This document shows, one piece after another, positions 31,492-35,308 of a stretch of DNA of 35,308 nucleotides; the first letter of the stretch is position 1, and each line of letters starts with the position of its first letter. Source of the DNA: Paracoccaceae bacterium (GTDB lineage Bacteria; Pseudomonadota; Alphaproteobacteria; Rhodobacterales; Rhodobacteraceae). The notes under the pieces were generated by a model. That model was not told the origin of the DNA. It saw nothing but the letters and a program-made list of their open reading frames with translations, and made no database searches. Position numbers and translations under genes: made by a program. The stretch lies in the NCBI GenBank assembly GCA_016764835.1, contig JAESRD010000284.1, positions 1-35,308 on the forward strand. The letters run 5' to 3'.

Positions 31492-32238
31492 TCAGCGGGC
31501 CAACCAGCCGCCATCAACCGCCATAACAGTGCCATGCACATAGTCAGACGCGGCCGATGCTAAGTAGACTGCGGCCCCGGCAATCGCCTCGGGCTTGCCC
31601 CAGCTCCCGGCGGGAATACGGTCCAAAATTGCTTTGTTACGGGCCGGATCGTCGCGCAATGCTTGGGTGTTGTTGGTGGCAATATAGCCGGGGGCGATGG
31701 CGTTTACATTGATGCCCTTCGCTGCCCATTCGCAGGCCAATAGCCGGGTCAGCCCGGCCACACCGCTTTTGCTGGCCGTATATGACGGAATACGAATGCC
31801 GCCCTGAAATGACAGCAGCGAGGCAATGTTGATAATTTTTCCAGAGCCGCGTGGGATCATAGTTTTGGCCACGGCTTGGGTTAGAAAGAACAATGATTTC
31901 AGGTTGATATCCATGACATCATCCCAGTCGGCTTCGGTAAAATCAATCGCATCTGCGCGGCGGATAATGCCCGCATTATTGACGAGGATATCAACCGCGC
32001 CGCCCCATTCGACGGCTTCATCAACGACGCTTTGCAACGGCTCCAGCGTGGCCAGATCAGCCTTAATGGCGTGAAAACCAGCGCCAATCATTTGCGCGGT
32101 CTCACCCATGCCAGACCGGCCAACGCCGATAACCCGCGCCCCAGCCTGCGCCAGCCCAACGGCTATCGCTTGGCCGATGCCAGTATTTGCGCCGGTCACA
32201 AGCGCCACTTTTCCGCTCAGATCAAAGGGGTTGCTCAT
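31492..32238 (-). CDS. kduD: 2-dehydro-3-deoxy-D-gluconate 5-dehydrogenase (2-deoxy-D-gluconate 3-dehydrogenase)
   Basis: This SDR of 248 residues reduces 2,5-diketo-3-deoxygluconate to 2-keto-3-deoxygluconate (KDG) in unsaturated-uronate breakdown. Cofactor motif TGANTGIGQAIAVGLAQAG is near residue 15, NNAGII near 89, catalytic S/Y/K in IASLLSFQGG...PSYTASKSGVAGL near 138-160, and a KduD-like GYIATNNTQALRDDP loop follows. ATG 32238 is chosen since GGAGGA lies about 7 bases upstream and the protein begins MSNPFDLSGKVALVTGA; sequence before it belongs to the kduI gene. The start overlaps the kduI stop (ATGA), so the two act together. Confidence 0.92.
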   Translation of the reverse strand: MSNPFDLSGKVALVTGANTGIGQAIAVGLAQAGARVIGVGRSGMGETAQMIGAGFHAIKADLATLEPLQSVVDEAVEWGGAVDILVNNAGIIRRADAIDFTEADWDDVMDINLKSLFFLTQAVAKTMIPRGSGKIINIASLLSFQGGIRIPSYTASKSGVAGLTRLLACEWAAKGINVNAIAPGYIATNNTQALRDDPARNKAILDRIPAGSWGKPEAIAGAAVYLASAASDYVHGTVMAVDGGWLAR

Positions 32239-33071
32239 CGCAAATCCTCCATGGCAATGAAGTCCATATCGGTAAAATCTTGGTTGTCGCCAGCCATTGA
32301 CCAGATGAAGGCGTAACGCCCGGTGCCTGCACCGCAATGGATAGACCAGCCCGGCGACAGGATGGCTTGTTCATTGGCGATAACCATGTGCCGGGTCTCG
32401 GCAGGCTCGCCCATAAAGTGGAAAACTCGCGTCTCTGGGGCCATATCAAAATAGAGATACACTTCGGACCGACGGTCATGAATATGCGCGGGCATGGTGT
32501 TCCAAACCGAGCCATCCTCAATGGATGTCATGCCCATAACAAGCTGACAACTATCGCAAATATCGGGGTGAATGTATTGGCGCAGCACCCGCTTATTGGC
32601 GTCGCTCTGGCTGCCAAGATCAAGCCTATTGGCTTGGTCGGCGGTGATTTTGCGGATCTTGTAACGGTGATGCGCCGGGGTGCTGACAAGATAGAACTTG
32701 GCCGGGTTGGCGGCATCATCGCTCGTAAAGCTGACATCTGTGCAGCCCATGGGCAGGTAAAGACAGTCAGACATTTGCAGCGCAAATTCTTCGCCATCAA
32801 CCGTCACACGGCCCGCGCCGCCAACAACAAAGACCCCCATCTCGCGCCGGGCCAAAAACACATCTGAGCCGATGGCTTTGGACGAGCGCAGCACCAGCGG
32901 CTCGGATAGCGGCATGGCGCCGCCAACCACAGTTCTGTCGAGATGCGAGTAGCACAGGCTAATTTTGCCGGGCACAAACACCGTGTCGATCAAGAAATTA
33001 CTGCGCAACGCCGCTGTGTCAAAGCCTTTGGCTTCATCCGGGCTGATCGCCTGTCTTATTTCAATTGTCAT
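32235..33071 (-). CDS. kduI: 5-dehydro-4-deoxy-D-glucuronate isomerase
   Basis: This zinc cupin isomerase of 278 residues converts 5-keto-4-deoxyuronate, the spontaneous form of unsaturated uronates released from pectin, alginate-like or glycosaminoglycan polymers, to 2,5-diketo-3-deoxygluconate. The family signature is clear: PLVLRSSKAIGSDVFLARREMGVF near residue 57, HHRYKIRKI, and WNTMPAHIHDRRSEVYLYFD near 190 carrying His-x-His and Glu metal ligands. A later histidine lies in WSIHCGAG. AGGAG sits 6-7 bases before the ATG. It is followed by kduD. No polysaccharide lyase or KDG kinase is in the window, so it probably serves imported di- or oligouronides. Confidence 0.94.
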   Translation of the reverse strand: MTIEIRQAISPDEAKGFDTAALRSNFLIDTVFVPGKISLCYSHLDRTVVGGAMPLSEPLVLRSSKAIGSDVFLARREMGVFVVGGAGRVTVDGEEFALQMSDCLYLPMGCTDVSFTSDDAANPAKFYLVSTPAHHRYKIRKITADQANRLDLGSQSDANKRVLRQYIHPDICDSCQLVMGMTSIEDGSVWNTMPAHIHDRRSEVYLYFDMAPETRVFHFMGEPAETRHMVIANEQAILSPGWSIHCGAGTGRYAFIWSMAGDNQDFTDMDFIAMEDLR

Positions 33072-33104
33072 TTGGGCTCCTGCTTATGCCTTTTACCGGG
33101 TTTT

Positions 33105-33120
33105 ATCTAGTATACATCTA
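33105..33120. promoter_or_regulatory. Possible uronate-regulator site (GTATAC core) upstream of kduI
   Basis: ATCTA-GTATAC-ATCTA lies about 35 bases before the kduI start in the short spacer 33072-33145. The GTATAC core resembles sites of GntR/FadR-family uronate regulators, but the flanks are direct rather than inverted repeats. A speculative assignment. Confidence 0.25.
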
Positions 33121-33145
33121 AATTGCCCAGCATAAAGCCCCCGGC

Positions 33146-33871
33146 TTACCCGTCACTCCCTTTGCGCCCGAAAAGCACAGCATTGGCCTTGGCTTTTTCA
33201 GCGTCGGTTTGCTTGCGGTCGCGAATGTCGGAGGCCAGCGCGCGGCCCCGTTGCACGGCAGGGCGTTGGCCCAGCTCATCAAGCCAGCGCGCAAGGTTCG
33301 GCTTGTCATCGAGCGTTTGCTCCTGGCCCTCCCAAAGCACCGCCCACGGCCAGATTGCCATATCGGCAATCGTATAGTTGCTGCCTGCAACATAATGCGA
33401 CTTGCCCAGCTGCGTATCGAGCACTTTGAGCAGCCGCCCGGTCTCGGCCCGGTAGCGGTCTTGCGCATAGGGCAGTACGTGGGGCGGCTCAAGGCCGGGC
33501 GCGTATTTTAGGAAATGATGTGCCTGACCGGCCATTGGCCCAAGCCCGCCCATCTGCCACATAAGCCACTGATCAACAGCGATATTTTCGCGCTCAGTTT
33601 TGCCATAAAACAGCCCGGTCTTGCGCGCCAGATATTGCAAAATTGCCCCTGATTCAAAGATTGAAATCGGCGTGCCATCCGGCCCGTCAGGATCAATAAT
33701 CGCGGGCATTCTGTTATTGGGCGCAATCGCCAAAAAGCTAGGCGCAAACTGCTCGCCCGCACCGATATTGACCAGCCTAAGGTCGTAGGGCAGCGCCATT
33801 TCCTCAAGTGCTATCGAGATTTTCCAGCCGTTTGGCGTTGGCCAATAATAGAGTTCAATCGGGGCGGTCAT
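33146..33871 (-). CDS. Glutathione S-transferase family protein, YfcG-like
   Basis: The 241-residue thioredoxin-fold plus helical-domain protein has an N-terminal ELYYWPTPNGWKISIALEEMALPYDL, the pattern of Nu-class/YfcG/Ure2-like GSTs that act as glutathione-dependent disulfide oxidoreductases. After it come NNRMPAIID (cis-Pro), SIFESGAILQYLARK (glutathione gamma-Glu contact) and the C-terminal SNYTIADMAIWPW N-capping box. I chose the ATG at 33871 because GAAAGG lies about 7 bases upstream and the strand begins at once; an upstream start at 33913 would add 14 residues. It lies 74 bases upstream of kduI on the same strand, and the function in that setting is unclear. Confidence 0.88.
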   Translation of the reverse strand: MTAPIELYYWPTPNGWKISIALEEMALPYDLRLVNIGAGEQFAPSFLAIAPNNRMPAIIDPDGPDGTPISIFESGAILQYLARKTGLFYGKTERENIAVDQWLMWQMGGLGPMAGQAHHFLKYAPGLEPPHVLPYAQDRYRAETGRLLKVLDTQLGKSHYVAGSNYTIADMAIWPWAVLWEGQEQTLDDKPNLARWLDELGQRPAVQRGRALASDIRDRKQTDAEKAKANAVLFGRKGSDG

Positions 33872-33957
33872 AGCCAGCCTTTCGGGGTTGGGGTATTTGG
33901 ACTTATCAACCACTCTGCAGCGCCCAATTGCAAGACCAAGCCGGCGTAAACCGGTGC

Positions 33958-33986
33958 TTGACGCCGCTCTTTTGCCGCTCTAGGTA
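33958..33986 (+). promoter_or_regulatory. Candidate promoter of the metZ transcript
   Basis: TTGACG (33958-33963) and TAGGTA (33981-33986) are separated by 17 bases. The predicted start point, about 33993, is the first base of the SAM-II P1 stem. The -35 is a good match, the -10 weak. Confidence 0.45.
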
Positions 33987-33990
33987 TCGA

Positions 33991-34045
33991 TTGTGGCGAT
34001 TTGTTACCGGATTGCGGGCCACGTTAAATATGCTGCTAAAGAGGG
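33991..34045 (+). promoter_or_regulatory. SAM-II riboswitch
   Basis: The RNA matches the SAM-II consensus well. P1 strand GTGGC (33993-33997) pairs with GCCAC (34018-34022). It encloses GATTTG, ACCGG and TTGCGG loop bases, followed by GTTAAA and the conserved GCTAAA (34035-34040) that completes the pseudoknot. SAM-II elements control methionine and SAM biosynthesis genes, mainly in Alphaproteobacteria, and here the gene downstream is metZ. SAM binding would lower metZ expression. An intrinsic terminator 16 bases downstream suggests control at transcription. Confidence 0.88.
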
Positions 34046-34061
34046 TCTGTGGTGTGTTTTG

Positions 34062-34093
34062 CCCTGATACCTTTACCGGTGTTGGGGTTTTTT
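34062..34093 (+). terminator. Intrinsic terminator between SAM-II riboswitch and metZ
   Basis: CCCTGATACC (34062-34071) pairs across its whole length, with three G-T wobbles, with GGTGTTGGGG (34078-34087) around a 6-base loop. TTTTTT (34088-34093) follows directly. It stands 36 bases before the metZ ATG. An alternative pairing AGGGT (34042-34046) with GCCCT (34061-34065) would break the terminator and could be the antiterminator. Confidence 0.75.
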
Positions 34094-34129
34094 ATTGGGC
34101 GCATCAGAGGCGCCACGGAGATACAGATC

Positions 34130-35308
34130 ATGACCGACTGGGACAAACGCACAAAAGCTGTGCATGCAGGCACAAGACGCAGCCAATATGGCGAAGTGTC
34201 TGAGGCAATTTTTATGACCCAAGGCTTTGTTTACGACAGCGCCGAGCAAGCCGAAGCGCGGTTTATTGAAACCGGCCCCGATGAGTTCATCTATGCCCGC
34301 TACGGCAACCCAACGGTGCGGATGTTCGAAGAGCGCATTGCCGCGATTGAGGGCGCTGAAGATGCCTTCGCCACCGCCAGCGGTATGGCGGCGGTCAACG
34401 CAGCCCTGACATCCATGCTCAAAGCGGGCGATCATGTGGTCTCGGCCCGCGCGCTGTTTGGCTCATGTCTCTATGTGCTCGAAGATGTGCTGGGCCGTTT
34501 TGGTGTCGATGTCACCTTTGTAGATGGCACGGATTTGGCGCAATGGCGCGCGGCAATGCGGCCTGACACCAAGGCTGTGTTCTTCGAATCCGTGTCTAAC
34601 CCAACGCTTGAAGTCATTGATATTAGAGCCGTATCCGAGATCGCACATAAGGTCGGCGCGGTGGTGATTATCGACAATGTGTTTGCCACGCCGGTCTATT
34701 CAGACGCGTTCGCGCAGGGCGCTGACGTGGTGGTCTATTCGGCCACCAAACATATTGACGGGCAGGGCCGGGCCTTAGGCGGCGTTATCCTTGGCACCAA
34801 GGAATACATCCGCAAAACCGCCGAACCCTACCTCAAACATACCGGCGGCTCGCTGTCGCCAATGAATGCGTGGCTGATGCTCAAAGGTCTGGAAACTTTG
34901 GATCTGCGGGTGCGGGCGCAGGCGGCAGCTGCGGCCGAGATCGCGCAGGCTTTGGTCGATGGTGGCCAACGCGAGGCCGTGCTCTATCCGGGCTTGGCTG
35001 ATCATCCGCAACACGCGCTGGCCATGGCGCAGATGGGCGCTGGTGGCACGGTGCTGTCAATTGATGTGGGCTCTAAAGAAGCGGCGTTCCGTTTCCTCAA
35101 TGCCTTGGAAATCATCATTATTTCCAACAATCTGGGCGATGCAAAGTCGATTGTCACCCACCCGGCAACCACCACGCATTCGCGGCTTGAAGATGATGTT
35201 AAAGCCCAGCTCGGTATCTCACCGGGCCTGCTGCGGCTGTCCATCGGGCTGGAAGCGCCGCATGATCTGTTGGCCGATATTAACGCCGCTCTAGCCGCTA
35301 GCCGTAAC
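34130..35308 (+). CDS. metZ: O-succinylhomoserine sulfhydrylase, runs to the window edge
   Basis: A PLP enzyme of the Cys/Met metabolism family that makes homocysteine from O-succinylhomoserine and sulfide. Visible are FIYARYGNPTVRMFEERIAAIEG near residue 53, the PLP-stacking ATASGMAAVNAALTSM near 81, ESVSNPTLEVIDI near 153, DNVFATP, and the PLP lysine K207 in SATKHIDGQGRALGG. The last phrase is typical of MetZ rather than MetB or MetC. C-terminal GDAKSIVTHPATTTHSRL and PGLLRLSIGLE follow. The 393 codons in the window cover essentially the whole protein, and no stop has been reached. GGAG precedes ATG 34130. Expression is probably set by the SAM-II riboswitch and terminator upstream. Confidence 0.94.
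   Translation, partial: MTDWDKRTKAVHAGTRRSQYGEVSEAIFMTQGFVYDSAEQAEARFIETGPDEFIYARYGNPTVRMFEERIAAIEGAEDAFATASGMAAVNAALTSMLKAGDHVVSARALFGSCLYVLEDVLGRFGVDVTFVDGTDLAQWRAAMRPDTKAVFFESVSNPTLEVIDIRAVSEIAHKVGAVVIIDNVFATPVYSDAFAQGADVVVYSATKHIDGQGRALGGVILGTKEYIRKTAEPYLKHTGGSLSPMNAWLMLKGLETLDLRVRAQAAAAAEIAQALVDGGQREAVLYPGLADHPQHALAMAQMGAGGTVLSIDVGSKEAAFRFLNALEIIIISNNLGDAKSIVTHPATTTHSRLEDDVKAQLGISPGLLRLSIGLEAPHDLLADINAALAASRN

Overview
The window looks like chromosome of a marine-type or environmental alphaproteobacterium. The evidence is a SAM-II riboswitch upstream of metZ (a class found mostly in Alphaproteobacteria), alphaproteobacterial-looking protein sequences throughout, moderately G+C-rich coding, dense operons with 4-base start/stop overlaps and frequent TTG/GTG starts. 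No tRNA, rRNA, insertion sequence, prophage or CRISPR array was seen. Everything here is read by eye, with no database search.

Layout. (1) 1-2119: a truncated kbl (glycine C-acetyltransferase) on the minus strand, an XRE-cupin regulator with matching operator-like motifs in front of itself and kbl, and a divergent RidA-family gene. (2) 2246-3157: a short-chain dehydrogenase of the MFE-2 hydroxyacyl-CoA dehydrogenase type. (3) 3361-8024: a three-gene 2-oxoacid oxidoreductase operon. It comprises a GltD-like FAD/Fe-S subunit, a fused gamma-alpha subunit carrying an apparent one-base deletion near 5791, and a TPP beta subunit. It resembles the KorABC 2-oxoglutarate:NADP+ oxidoreductase type described from Azoarcus/Thauera.

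(4) 8287-17569: the most unusual part, seven genes with no intergenic space. They encode a class I HMG-CoA-reductase homologue, a UbiA prenyltransferase, a rifampicin-phosphotransferase/PEP-synthase-like phosphotransferase, a BtaA-like (DUF3419) SAM-dependent aminocarboxypropyl transferase, a phytol/dolichol-kinase-like membrane protein, a GNAT acyltransferase and an AMP-forming acyl ligase. A membrane-anchored alpha/beta hydrolase converges on the end. The set reads as a lipid or prenyl-conjugate biosynthetic pathway that I cannot match to a described one. A chemically coherent guess is acyl activation, reduction to an alcohol, two-step phosphorylation, then prenyl-type transfer onto an acceptor decorated by aminocarboxypropyl and acyl groups.

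(5) 18552-19239: a small XRE regulator and membrane protein pair with two near-identical palindromic operators. (6) 19383-24593: an extracytoplasmic flavin redox locus with a DUF2271 protein carrying a likely FMN-attachment motif, a PepSY-membrane/flavodoxin/ferredoxin-reductase fusion, a periplasmic ankyrin protein and the FMN transferase ApbE. (7) 24590-25546: a small DUF6326-like membrane protein beside a decayed LysR regulator containing an 18-bp tandem repeat. (8) 25879-31451: a complete oppABCDF peptide-type ABC importer with a hairpin between oppA and oppB. (9) 31492-33871: kduD, kduI (unsaturated uronate catabolism) and a YfcG-like GST on the minus strand. (10) 33958-35308: promoter, SAM-II riboswitch, intrinsic terminator and metZ, which runs off the right edge.
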